From Firmicutes bacterium UBA2058 (lineage in GTDB: Bacteria > Bacillota > Clostridia > Tissierellales > Sedimentibacteraceae), in NCBI GenBank assembly GCA_002332905.1, contig DDAM01000034.1:28320-37165 (forward strand): DNA of 8,846 nucleotides. Reading direction: 5' to 3'. Position numbers and translations under genes: made by a program. This document shows, one piece after another, positions 1 through 7,527 of the stretch. How positions within the stretch are numbered: position 1 is the stretch's first letter; each line of letters begins with the position of its first letter. Under the pieces are notes generated by a model. That model was not told the DNA's origin. It did no database searches and saw only the letters and a program-made list of their open reading frames with translations.

Positions 1-26
1 AATTTTGCTTTAATTTTTGTTCTTTA

Positions 27-1331
27 TTATCTAAAAATGAATAATATGAAAATAGTAATAGGGCAAATATATTTTATTATCAGTTTTAGCATATATTGCA
101 CAAATCTATTAGAAATACCGGATATTTTAATGAAATTATCAATTCCCCAAATCCATCCTACAAATATTGATATAAGAAGTGAGCCTATCATTAATAAATA
201 GTTATTTGCAATCAAATCAAATATTCTGAACAAATCGTCTGATAGAATTGTTACAAAACCAATGGTTAAAATTAATATAGAGGTTATAAATATAGCTTTT
301 CTTCTAGAAATATTAAACTCGTCAATTAAAAATCTTATTATTCCTTCCCATCCGGCTAATCCGGAAATGAACGCAGCTATGGCAAAAGCAATATAAAATA
401 GTGTTCCCCAAAATATACCGCCCTTCATTTGGTTAAAAACATTTGGCATAACTATAAATGTGAGCCCTGTACCTTCATCGGGTGTTAAATTAAATGCAAA
501 TACCATAGGGAAAATCATCATACCAGCTAATATTGCAATAAATATGACGCTTAAGCATACAATTGTTGAATTTTTTACAACCTTAACATTATTTCCGTTT
601 TGATAGCTGCCAAATATTAATGAAACCGCCATACCTGTACCTAAAGAAAAGAAGGCCTGTCCAAGTGCAGATAAAACCGAATTAAAGCTAAAATTTTCAA
701 AATCAAGCATGAAGAAAAATTTAAGTCCTTCTATTGCATTATCAAATCTTAAACCATTTATTATCATTACAATAATAATTATCACAAGAATAGGCAGCAG
801 TATTTTTCCTATTTTTTCAATTCCATTTTTTAAATTGTTTTTTACAACAAGCATTGTAAGCCCAATGTACACCAATATTGAAATTGAGATGACGGGAATA
901 TTGTGTGATACCTCGTTAAAATAATTTTTTATTTCAGTACTATTTAAGTTTGTGAATGTACCGGTTACAGTTGCATAAATATAGTGAAATATCCATCCAT
1001 ATACTGAAAGAGTATATCCTGCTATAGTAACCAAACAAATTATATTTAGGTATCCTGCAAGCTTCCAATATTTTTTATTTGAAAGACAAGTATATGCACC
1101 TACAGGGCTTTTTTGTGATGCAAGTCCTATAGATACTTCAGAAGCATGTAATGGTATACCAATTATAATCATAAAAAGTATATATGTAAGTAAATATAAT
1201 CCTCCGCCATTCATTCCACATACATAAGGAAATCTCCAAAATGTGCCTACTCCTACCGAAAAGCCTATAGTGGAAATTAAAAATCCAAGTCGAGAACCAA
1301 AGCCATCTCTTTTATATTCTAATTTATTCAT
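27..1331 (-). CDS. Sodium-dependent symporter, NSS/SNF (LeuT-fold) family
   Basis: Integral membrane protein of 434 residues, predicted to take up an amino acid or similar small solute by Na+ symport. Visible: the NSS TM1 signature, with WRFPY at residues 32-36 followed by GMNGGG; a TM2 with IGIP near 57-60; a TM6-like segment AFFSLGTG at about 226-233, where the family unwinds its helix around the substrate; and a TM8-like FISGLAGWEG at about 321-330. By eye, the Thr-Ser pair that LeuT uses for its second sodium becomes Ile-Ser here. About 11 hydrophobic helices fit the length, as in 11-TM bacterial members such as MhsT, rather than the 12 TM of LeuT or the eukaryotic carriers. The ATG at 1331 has an AAGAGGT ribosome site four bases upstream. 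It is divergent from the peptidase operon. Family is certain; substrate is not visible, and import of amino acids released by, or related to, the neighbouring peptidases is inference. Confidence 0.93.
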   Translation of the reverse strand: MNKLEYKRDGFGSRLGFLISTIGFSVGVGTFWRFPYVCGMNGGGLYLLTYILFMIIIGIPLHASEVSIGLASQKSPVGAYTCLSNKKYWKLAGYLNIICLVTIAGYTLSVYGWIFHYIYATVTGTFTNLNSTEIKNYFNEVSHNIPVISISILVYIGLTMLVVKNNLKNGIEKIGKILLPILVIIIIVMIINGLRFDNAIEGLKFFFMLDFENFSFNSVLSALGQAFFSLGTGMAVSLIFGSYQNGNNVKVVKNSTIVCLSVIFIAILAGMMIFPMVFAFNLTPDEGTGLTFIVMPNVFNQMKGGIFWGTLFYIAFAIAAFISGLAGWEGIIRFLIDEFNISRRKAIFITSILILTIGFVTILSDDLFRIFDLIANNYLLMIGSLLISIFVGWIWGIDNFIKISGISNRFVQYMLKLIIKYICPITIFILFIFR

Positions 1332-1375
1332 GACTACCTCTTTAGTTTGTATATTATTTGTGATGTATTCAAAAT

Positions 1376-1403
1376 ATTATAGTATTTTTATCATTTTTAC
1401 AAA
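1376..1403 (-). promoter_or_regulatory. Possible promoter of the NSS transporter gene
   Basis: On the minus strand the -10 is a perfect TATAAT (complement of 1376-1381), about 45 bases upstream of the ATG. The best -35 is TTTGTA (complement of 1398-1403) with a 16-base spacer, matching the consensus weakly. In DNA this AT-rich a lone TATAAT is expected by chance fairly often, so confidence is limited. Confidence 0.35.
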
Positions 1404-1415
1404 TACATGGCATTT

Positions 1416-1432
1416 ATAATTATGATAATTAT
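1416..1432. repeat. 17-bp dyad, possible operator
   Basis: Two copies of the self-complementary octamer ATAATTAT flank a single G, giving a perfect 8-1-8 inverted (and direct) repeat. It lies upstream of the leftward TATAAT and about 200 bases before the peptidase start, where a shared regulator could bind. It superficially recalls Fur-type 7-1-7 boxes, but the outer bases do not fit. AT content makes a chance origin possible. Confidence 0.25.
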
Positions 1433-1554
1433 GCATATAAAATTTTCATTATAGTAGAAAGAACATATAATTTTTATTAATAAAATAATTTAATGTATGA
1501 TTTTAATTCATATATTATTAAAACCATATTATTATGAAAATTTAATGGTTTTTA

Positions 1555-1594
1555 TTGACATAGAATTTTTAGTGTGATAGCTTTGGTTTATAAT
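1555..1594 (+). promoter_or_regulatory. Probable promoter area of the peptidase operon
   Basis: A perfect -35 hexamer TTGACA (1555-1560) and a perfect -10 hexamer TATAAT (1589-1594) are both present, but 28 bases apart, so they cannot pair with each other. TTGACA at normal spacing would pair with a poor TAGCTT (1578-1583); TATAAT would pair with a poor TTTTTA (1566-1571). Transcription probably begins between about 1590 and 1605. That also argues against using the in-frame GTG at 1574, which would lie inside the promoter. Confidence 0.35.
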
Positions 1595-1621
1595 AAAGTA
1601 TTTAAAATTTTTCTTAATTAC

Positions 1622-1629
1622 AGGGGAGG
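1622..1629 (+). promoter_or_regulatory. Ribosome binding site deciding the S9 peptidase start
   Basis: AGGGGAGG lies seven bases before the ATG at 1637. It is a near-ideal Shine-Dalgarno sequence and selects this start over the in-frame GTG at 1574, which has none. Confidence 0.85.
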
Positions 1630-1636
1630 TCGAAGT

Positions 1637-3862
1637 ATGCTTGATTTAGAAAAAGCTAAAGAATTATTCAGCGGTCAGGCTGAAAAATATGTATCAAATA
1701 TAAATTTTAAGCCTTTTTTTCTATCTGATGGTAATTTTTACTATGTTGAAGAATTTTTTTATGTTAAAGAAAAATATTATAAATATATCTATGTAGAATC
1801 AAAATCGGGAAATAAAAGGGAGTTATTTGATCATAAGATGTTGGCTATAAAGCTTTCACATATAGCGGAGGTATCTATTAATCCATATAAACTCCCTATA
1901 TCTATTGTTAGCTATCAAAACACAATTTTAACATTTAAATTTAATAAAAAAATATATATTTTTGACAATAATGAGTTAATAGATCATGGCAATGCTTTAC
2001 CGGATAATTATCTCGTTTCTCCTGATAATAAAAAAGCTGCTTTTGTAAAGGATTATGATTTGTATGTTGTGGATTTAGAAACAAATAATGAAAATCGCAT
2101 GACATATGATGGGGAAAAATATTATGCATATGCAAGTTCATACGATGGAGATTTATGCTCAATAACACGAAGAATAAACAACATTCAAGTAAAATGTATA
2201 GCAAAATGGTCAAATGATAGTAGATTTTTATTAACTCATAAGATTGATGAACGAAATGTAAAAGAATTAAGTTTGTTACAAAATGTGGTGGATAGCACAG
2301 ACCAAAGACCTATAGTACATACATATAAATATGCATTTGCTTTAGATGATGACATACCTATGGTAGAATATTATATTTTAGATACAATAAATTATAGTAC
2401 TGTAAAATGTAATATTCCATTATGTCCTATAGACTTAATGATGACAACAGATGTAATTGCAGGGCCAACAACATGGGATTATAAGGATAATTTGGCTATA
2501 ATATACTGCTTGTCAAGAGATAGAAAAAATGCTAAGACATATGTTGTTGTTGCTGATACAGGTAAAAGCACTTTGATAAAGGAAGAGCGTTCTGAAACAT
2601 TTATATTTACATCTTTTCATAAATCGTCAATGATAATAGATTCTAGTATTAGTGTTGTTGCTAATCAAATTGTAAATTGCTATAAAAAATATAACATTTT
2701 TTTCTATATGTCAGAGGAAGATGGTTATTATCATATTTATAGATATAATCTCAAAAACGGAGAATTAATAAATAAAGTTACTAATGGTAATTTTGTTGTG
2801 CGTCAATTTCTTGCTTTCATACCAACAGTTAATAAAGTTTATTTTACTGCAAGTGATCTTAATGAAGATAATAATCCATATTATACATATTTATATTCTG
2901 TAAATGCTGATGGTACAAACTTACAATGTATTACGAAGGAGAATGCAAACCATAAAATTTTCATTTTACCTAATGCTGAGTATTTTATTGATTATTATTC
3001 AACTGCTACTAATGAGCCAGTAATATGTTTAAAAAATATTTCAGGTGAAATTATTAGCCATATAACAGAATGTGAGATTAATGGCTTGTATGAAGTAGGA
3101 TACAAAATTCCCATACCACTAAAATTAAAAGCGAAAGATAATAAAACAGATATTTATGGAATCATGGTATTACCGCCAGATTTTGACGCTAATAAAAGGT
3201 ATCCAATAGTAGAATACCATTATGGTGGAGCACATATGCAAGTTGTACCTCATGATTTTGCAGCTGCTATAAGAGCTCGTGTACAGTCAATAGCAGCATG
3301 TGGGTTTATATCAATTATTATAGATGGTAGAGGTACTATTTTAAGAGATAAGAAGTTTCATGATTTTAGCTATAATAATTTAAAATGTTCAGCAGGATTA
3401 ATCGATCACATTGCAGCCTATGAGCAATTATCAAATCAATATCCATTCTTGGATACTGATAGAGTTGGAATAGTTGGATTTTCAGGAGGAGGCTATGGCT
3501 CTCTTGTAGCGTTAACTAATTACAGTGAAATATATAAATGTGCCTTTTCAATATCAGGAAATCATTTTAATGAGTTATATTCATCAATTTGGTCAGAGCA
3601 GTTTATGGGCTTATGTGAAGAAGAATTATTAAAAGAACAGAGTGTATTAAATGATATAGATAAAATGACAGGTAAGTTGTTTATCGTACATGGAGATATG
3701 GATGATAATGTGCACCCAGCAAATACAATAAAAATAATAGATCAATTAATAAAAAAGGATAAGAATTTTGAAATGTTAATAATACCCAATGCTCATCATG
3801 GGAATACTTTTACACCATACATAGAAACTAAAATTCTTAAATTTTTTATTAATAATCTTTAA
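1637..3862 (+). CDS. S9 family serine peptidase, DPP IV-like (prolyl oligopeptidase clan)
   Basis: A 741-residue peptidase predicted to cleave short peptides, probably releasing N-terminal Xaa-Pro-type dipeptides, as in the DPP IV branch of S9. The first part (to about residue 430) is a DPPIV_N-type beta-propeller, including the family-typical stretch with WSNDSRFLLTHKIDERNVKE. The C-terminal alpha/beta-hydrolase carries the complete triad: Ser616 in GFSGGGYG, Asp689 in HGDMDDNVH and His721 in AHHG, plus an oxyanion-hole-type Tyr529 in EYHYGGAH. The DWVYEEE motif with which classical DPP IV anchors the substrate amino terminus is not visible; the equivalent stretch reads YAYASSYDGD, so strict dipeptidyl specificity is uncertain. 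No signal peptide or membrane anchor is seen, so it is cytoplasmic. It is the first gene of a three-gene operon, 30 bases ahead of the amidohydrolase. Oligopeptidase, acylaminoacyl peptidase or isopeptidase activity remain alternatives. Confidence 0.9.
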   Translation: MLDLEKAKELFSGQAEKYVSNINFKPFFLSDGNFYYVEEFFYVKEKYYKYIYVESKSGNKRELFDHKMLAIKLSHIAEVSINPYKLPISIVSYQNTILTFKFNKKIYIFDNNELIDHGNALPDNYLVSPDNKKAAFVKDYDLYVVDLETNNENRMTYDGEKYYAYASSYDGDLCSITRRINNIQVKCIAKWSNDSRFLLTHKIDERNVKELSLLQNVVDSTDQRPIVHTYKYAFALDDDIPMVEYYILDTINYSTVKCNIPLCPIDLMMTTDVIAGPTTWDYKDNLAIIYCLSRDRKNAKTYVVVADTGKSTLIKEERSETFIFTSFHKSSMIIDSSISVVANQIVNCYKKYNIFFYMSEEDGYYHIYRYNLKNGELINKVTNGNFVVRQFLAFIPTVNKVYFTASDLNEDNNPYYTYLYSVNADGTNLQCITKENANHKIFILPNAEYFIDYYSTATNEPVICLKNISGEIISHITECEINGLYEVGYKIPIPLKLKAKDNKTDIYGIMVLPPDFDANKRYPIVEYHYGGAHMQVVPHDFAAAIRARVQSIAACGFISIIIDGRGTILRDKKFHDFSYNNLKCSAGLIDHIAAYEQLSNQYPFLDTDRVGIVGFSGGGYGSLVALTNYSEIYKCAFSISGNHFNELYSSIWSEQFMGLCEEELLKEQSVLNDIDKMTGKLFIVHGDMDDNVHPANTIKIIDQLIKKDKNFEMLIIPNAHHGNTFTPYIETKILKFFINNL

Positions 3863-3892
3863 GTTTTAATTAAATAGTGAAAGGAAAATAGT

Positions 3893-5158
3893 ATGGATAA
3901 CAAGTATACAAAAATAATTTGCGGTAAGTTATATGATGGCATAAAGAATGAGTTGCAAGAAAATATGGAAATATTGATTAGAGATAAGTTTATAGATTCA
4001 GTTGGCATCGGCTTACCATGTTTGGAAAACTGCAATATAATTAATCTTTCGCATTTAACGATAACACCTGGATTAATAGATGCACATGTACATCCACAAT
4101 TTTTTAATTGGAGAGAAATATATGCAGATACAGTATTTAATTCTGATGGATATAGAACTCTTGCAACATATCACACAGCAGAAAAATCATTGTATGGTGG
4201 CTTTACAACTATAAGATCTATAGGTTGGTTTAGAGAATCTTATGAACTGGATGTAAAAAGAGCAATAAATGAGGGTTACTTACCTGGAGCCAGAATGGTG
4301 GTTGCACCACATCTTTTAGCCACAACAGGCAGTCATGGTGATATGTCGCAGTTTGTACGAAATAATCCATTAATAAGTGATTTTCTTGAAAAAACATACT
4401 TAGGTACAGGTAATGGAAAAGATTTTTTTAGGGCAGCAGTAAGAAGAGAGAAAAAAATAGGAGCTGACTTTATAAAGATTATGGCTACAGGTGGCTTTGC
4501 AACACCAAATGATGATCCAGATGATATTCAAATGAGTGATGAAGAGCTTAAAGCTATATTTGATACTGCAAAAGAACTTAAAATTTCTGTTACAGCTCAT
4601 GCGTATGGACCGGAATTAATGCAAAAACTTATTAAGTTTGGAATAACAGGTATTGAACATGGTTCACTTATGGATAAAGAAACAATTAAAATGTTTGAGC
4701 AGACAGGTACATATTTAGTTCCAACATTTTGCCCATATCAAGATGCAATCGAAAACAATGAAGAAAGCATGAGTAAAAAATCCCCTGAGTTTAATAGAAA
4801 GCTTCATTTATATCAAGAAAGATTGATTAAGGGAAGAGAAAATATAATAAATAGTAATATAAAATTAGGATATGGTACTGATTTAGTTGCTGTTAATAAT
4901 AATTATGAAAATGGAAGAGAATTTGTTGCTTGGATGAGAAGTGGTATTGATCCATTTAAAATACTTCAAGCAGCTACAAAAAATAACGCTGAAATATGTG
5001 AAATAGATCATATTACTGGTACTATACAGCCTGGAAAGTATGCTGATATATCAGGGTGGGGTCGTAATATACTAAGAGATGAAAATGCTTTGAGAGATTG
5101 TTCTTTTGTAATGAAGGAGGGACAAGTCTATAAAGCTGAAAGCTATATAAATCTATAA
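3893..5158 (+). CDS. Amidohydrolase family metal-dependent hydrolase (prolidase/imidazolonepropionase-like)
   Basis: A 421-residue cytoplasmic enzyme of the amidohydrolase superfamily (TIM barrel with flanking beta-sandwich). All expected metal ligands are visible: His65 and His67 in DAHVH, Lys195 (the probably carbamylated lysine) in DFIKIMATGG, His236 in TAHAYGPE, His256 in IEHGS, and the catalytic Asp330 in YGTDLV. The C-terminal GTIQPGKYADISGW segment is the usual beta-sandwich return strand. The lysine bridge, MATGG and EHGS pattern match the group that includes Xaa-Pro/Xaa-Arg dipeptidases of the Cc2672/Sgx9260 type, so a dipeptidase or N-acyl-amino-acid hydrolase is the best guess. The ATG has GAAAGGA seven bases upstream. 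It lies 30 bases after the S9 peptidase and 28 before the DUF885 gene, consistent with cotranscription. It could instead act on a cyclic amide or imidazolone, but no histidine-degradation genes are nearby. Confidence 0.88.
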   Translation: MDNKYTKIICGKLYDGIKNELQENMEILIRDKFIDSVGIGLPCLENCNIINLSHLTITPGLIDAHVHPQFFNWREIYADTVFNSDGYRTLATYHTAEKSLYGGFTTIRSIGWFRESYELDVKRAINEGYLPGARMVVAPHLLATTGSHGDMSQFVRNNPLISDFLEKTYLGTGNGKDFFRAAVRREKKIGADFIKIMATGGFATPNDDPDDIQMSDEELKAIFDTAKELKISVTAHAYGPELMQKLIKFGITGIEHGSLMDKETIKMFEQTGTYLVPTFCPYQDAIENNEESMSKKSPEFNRKLHLYQERLIKGRENIINSNIKLGYGTDLVAVNNNYENGREFVAWMRSGIDPFKILQAATKNNAEICEIDHITGTIQPGKYADISGWGRNILRDENALRDCSFVMKEGQVYKAESYINL

Positions 5159-5175
5159 TACTATATTGAAAAAAC

Positions 5176-5182
5176 AGGAGGG
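5176..5182 (+). promoter_or_regulatory. Ribosome binding site deciding the DUF885 start
   Basis: AGGAGGG ends four bases before the ATG at 5187. The in-frame TTG at 5166 would place this site inside the coding region and has no Shine-Dalgarno sequence of its own, so ATG 5187 is preferred. Confidence 0.85.
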
Positions 5183-5186
5183 TGCT

Positions 5187-6431
5187 ATGTTATATTGGAC
5201 GGACAAAGATACAAGTGAAAAAATTCTTGATATCACGATTAGTTTAGGTAATTATACTAATGAACATAATGGTGGATTAGGTATAATTTCTAATTATACA
5301 GGAAAAACTCCAACTATGAATTCTTTAGGTGAAATAAGTAAAGCTATAGAAGAAGTAGAAATAAAGCTGAATTATTCTGATAATCCCAGAAGTGAATATT
5401 TAAAAAGAATATTAAAGGGACATAAGGCATTAATAAAAAGAATAAATAATGAGATTTCGTATAAGGATGCAGTTAAAGAAATTTTAGAAATTGATTTATC
5501 AATTATACCTGACAACCGCATAAAAAATTTACATGATAAAATATTGCAGCAGTTTGACGATTTAGGATATACAGAGGGAAGTCTTGCAGAAAAAATGCAA
5601 AAATGGAATGAAGATAATTTGGTTACATCGAAAACTGTAATTGATTTTGCAAAGAATTACGTTTCTATACTTCAATCTATTACTAATGATAAAGTTGTTA
5701 AATTACCTAATGAAGAAAGAATTGAGGATATTGAACCGGTAAGAGATGTATTTTGGTCAGGATATTCAAAATATATAGGTAATTATAAAAGCAAGATTTT
5801 ATTTAATCTGGATAACAAATGGGTAAGGCCTACCTTTGTTGATACATTATCACATGAAATGTATCCTGGTCATCATACTTGGTATTCAGTTCAACAGTTT
5901 TTACTTGAAAATGATTTATTTCCATATGAAGCATCATGTATAATAGCAGTTATGTCTGTTAATGTACTGTTTGAAGGTATGGCAGAAGCCAGTAGCATTT
6001 TATTAGGATTAGATAATCTTGAAGAGCATACTTTAGGAATAGATGAGGATTTAAAGAAAAACCTGATTTTAGCTAGGGATATAATTGATATAAGTAGAAT
6101 ATATCAAATAAATGCATGCTATATGTATAATGTAGAATCAAAATCTAAGGAAGACGTGATAGGGTATATGGTTAATAGTGGATGGATAGAAATTGAATCT
6201 GCTCATAGGGTTTTTGATTACTTTTCACATAAAATTAATGGGCTATACTATCCATCATATTATTACGGAAAATGGATTATCAAATATGCTTATGATTTGT
6301 TTTCAAAGGATAAATTGTCAGAATTTTATGAGATATTACTTAAAACTCCAAATACTGTAGGCACATTTATTGAAGCAATACAAAACAAAACAAATAATAA
6401 ATTCGACCCAATAATATTGGCAAAACAATAA
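5187..6431 (+). CDS. DUF885-type putative zinc metallopeptidase
   Basis: A 414-residue protein recognised as a DUF885 member by the motif HEMYPGHH at residues 223-230 (HExxPGHH in the family). His223 and His229 (or His230) are the probable zinc ligands and Glu224 the general base. A following helix has FEGMAEA, with Glu263 as the likely third ligand, replacing the family's usual EGWALYAE. The C-terminal YYPSYYYGKW segment corresponds to the conserved region near the family's end. DUF885 proteins are usually about 550-600 residues and many are exported; this one is shorter, lacks a signal peptide and so seems cytoplasmic. The family is poorly characterised and distantly like M32 carboxypeptidases. 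As the last gene of the operon, with a terminator about 95 bases downstream, it probably removes residues from peptides also handled by the two upstream enzymes. Metallopeptidase is a firm guess; substrate is unknown. Confidence 0.85.
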   Translation: MLYWTDKDTSEKILDITISLGNYTNEHNGGLGIISNYTGKTPTMNSLGEISKAIEEVEIKLNYSDNPRSEYLKRILKGHKALIKRINNEISYKDAVKEILEIDLSIIPDNRIKNLHDKILQQFDDLGYTEGSLAEKMQKWNEDNLVTSKTVIDFAKNYVSILQSITNDKVVKLPNEERIEDIEPVRDVFWSGYSKYIGNYKSKILFNLDNKWVRPTFVDTLSHEMYPGHHTWYSVQQFLLENDLFPYEASCIIAVMSVNVLFEGMAEASSILLGLDNLEEHTLGIDEDLKKNLILARDIIDISRIYQINACYMYNVESKSKEDVIGYMVNSGWIEIESAHRVFDYFSHKINGLYYPSYYYGKWIIKYAYDLFSKDKLSEFYEILLKTPNTVGTFIEAIQNKTNNKFDPIILAKQ

Positions 6432-6526
6432 AAAATTAAGGATAAAAAAGCTGAGTATCTTTGATTTTAAAGGTATATAAGAACTATTGTAAATTAAAAT
6501 AATCATTTTAGGTAGTATAAATTAAG

Positions 6527-6560
6527 TGTGTAAGTTATAAAAAATAACTTACGCATTTTT
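6527..6560 (+). terminator. Rho-independent terminator of the peptidase operon
   Basis: A 12-bp stem (6527-6538 paired with 6544-6555, one G-T wobble) closes a five-A loop and is followed at once by TTTTT (6556-6560). It lies about 95 bases past the DUF885 stop, so it ends the three-gene transcript and separates it from the lanB remnant. Confidence 0.88.
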
Positions 6561-6578
6561 GTTGTGTAGCAAAGAAAA

Positions 6579-6624
6579 CCACTTGCTAAGCAAGTGGAAG
6601 AAAAGAGGCTTATGCCGTTGAGCA
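6579..6624 (+). mobile_element. Possible IS200/IS605-type end (orphan palindrome)
   Basis: A perfect 8-bp hairpin (6579-6586 with 6590-6597, loop TAA) is followed by a purine-rich link and GGCTTATGCCGTTGAGC (6607-6623), itself holding a small GGC/GCC hairpin. This arrangement resembles, from memory, the hairpin and leader sequence seen at ends of clostridial IS200/IS605 elements just before tnpA. No transposase follows: the next ORF is the lanB remnant. It would then be a solo end, a deleted element or a palindrome-associated miniature element. It is not a terminator because GGAAGAAAA, not a T-run, follows the stem. Confidence 0.38.
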
Positions 6625-6789
6625 AAAAAATGTAGTTTCGTATTATGGTAATAAAAAAGCGTCACTCTGTGTAATGTGTGTTCATGGATTATGGAATATG
6701 TATGTTATAACTATAAATTGTTTTGTTTTATATTTATCATAAAAATATACAATACACTTACAATAAATAAAAGTTAATTGAAGAAAAAA

Positions 6790-7527
6790 ATGGATAAACT
6801 ATATCAATATAAATATTTTAATTGTGAAGATTTTTTTATGCTAAGGTGCCCCTTGCTATCTGCTGATGATTATGTAGATCTTTTTTGTGAGGATATAGAA
6901 AAAACTTCACAAAAGGTGTTCTCAATTATAGAAAATAATACTGTAGTAAGAGAAGCTATCCTTATATCTAGTAATAGCTTATATAGGGATATAATAAATA
7001 TAAAAAATATAAAGGACACAAAAAAAATTGATCAAATATTAAAATCAGTCATAAAATACTTAATTAGAATGAGTACAAGAACAACTCCATATGGGATAAC
7101 TGCTGGCGTTGATATAGGATGTTTTGAAAATAAAATAGATATTAACTTAAAAAATAATACAGAACATATAAAAAGAGCAAGAGTTGATATGGAATGGCTC
7201 TATAAAGTTTTGTATATATTAGAAAATAATAAGAATCATTAGGTAAAATATATTTATCAAAAAATGATATTGTTACAATCAATGGCAATAGACTAAAAAA
7301 TCCTTTTATAAGTAACTATGGACAGACAAAAAATAATAAGGATTTAGACAACATGACTGTATACAAAACAGGTTGAATATGTTTTAAATAAGGTTGATGA
7401 GAAGGGACTTGGATACCCTGCAACATTTTTAAATCCTCCTTCGATGAGAACAATTAGAAACAATGCTTCAGATAGATTATCAAGCTACATAAATAATAAA
7501 CTCGAATTCTTTTTAATGTCAGCATAA
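6790..7527 (+). pseudogene. lanB: Decayed class I lanthipeptide dehydratase (LanB), N-terminal and middle fragments
   Basis: LanB enzymes dehydrate Ser/Thr of a precursor peptide by tRNA-dependent glutamylation. Residues 1-150 (stop at 7240-7242) look like Lant_dehydr_N: FMLRCPLLS near 16-24, EAILISSNSLYRD, RMSTRTTPYG at 93-102 (cf. the RSTPFG motif of NisB), and RVDMEWLYKV. The protein continues in frame 3 from about 7239 (NGNRLKNPFISNYGQ, DNMTVYK), then returns to frame 1 near 7365-7372 (KQVEYVLNK). One extra A in the run 7365-7368 would explain the second shift; about one base is lost near 7230-7239. From about 7396 the text (DEKGLGYPATFLNPPS... to stop 7525-7527) resembles a region some 200 residues further into LanB proteins, so an internal deletion is inferred. 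Full LanBs have about 1000 residues; the C-terminal part is absent. The start is ATG 6790; the upstream TTG 6778 is less likely and the ribosome site is weak. It cannot make active enzyme. Confidence 0.8.

Larger units (their letters stand above)
1332..1636. other. Divergent intergenic region
   Basis: About 300 bases of very AT-rich DNA between the leftward transporter and the rightward peptidase operon, with no supportable gene. It must hold both promoters. Leftward: ribosome site AAGAGGT (complement of 1336-1342) and a perfect TATAAT (complement of 1376-1381), with only a weak TTTGTA-like -35 sixteen bases further (complement of 1398-1403). Rightward: TTGACA at 1555-1560 and the ribosome site at 1622-1629. 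A 17-bp perfect dyad lies at 1416-1432. No riboswitch or T-box feature is recognisable. Confidence 0.6.
6432..6789. other. Intergenic region between the peptidase operon and the lanB remnant
   Basis: No gene can be supported here. It contains the operon terminator (6527-6560) and an IS200/IS605-like palindromic end (6579-6624). The remaining 160 bases before the lanB start are AT-rich without a clear promoter: TATCAT occurs at 6735-6740 without a matching -35. Confidence 0.6.

Noticed and set aside
709..924. Plus-strand open frame of 71 codons
   Set aside because: Antisense to the NSS transporter, low-complexity, no ribosome site.
1416..1438. Fur box
   Set aside because: The core resembles TGATAAT but the second 7-mer half matches only three of seven bases, and no iron gene is adjacent.
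1574..1636. In-frame GTG start giving a 21-residue longer S9 peptidase
   Set aside because: No ribosome site, lies in the promoter area, and an excellent AGGGGAGG precedes ATG 1637.
1941..2213. Minus-strand open frame of 90 codons
   Set aside because: Antisense to the S9 peptidase propeller; no family features.
4400..4600. Minus-strand open frame of 66 codons
   Set aside because: Antisense to the amidohydrolase metal-site region; composition is a shadow of the real frame.
5166..5186. In-frame TTG start for the DUF885 protein
   Set aside because: The codons it would add contain the AGGAGGG ribosome site of ATG 5187.
1637..7527. Peptidase operon as part of the lanthipeptide cluster (leader processing or immunity)
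   Set aside because: A strong terminator and an IS-like end separate them, the peptidases are intact while lanB is dead, and S9/DUF885 enzymes are not usual LanP proteases. Kept only as an unlikely possibility.
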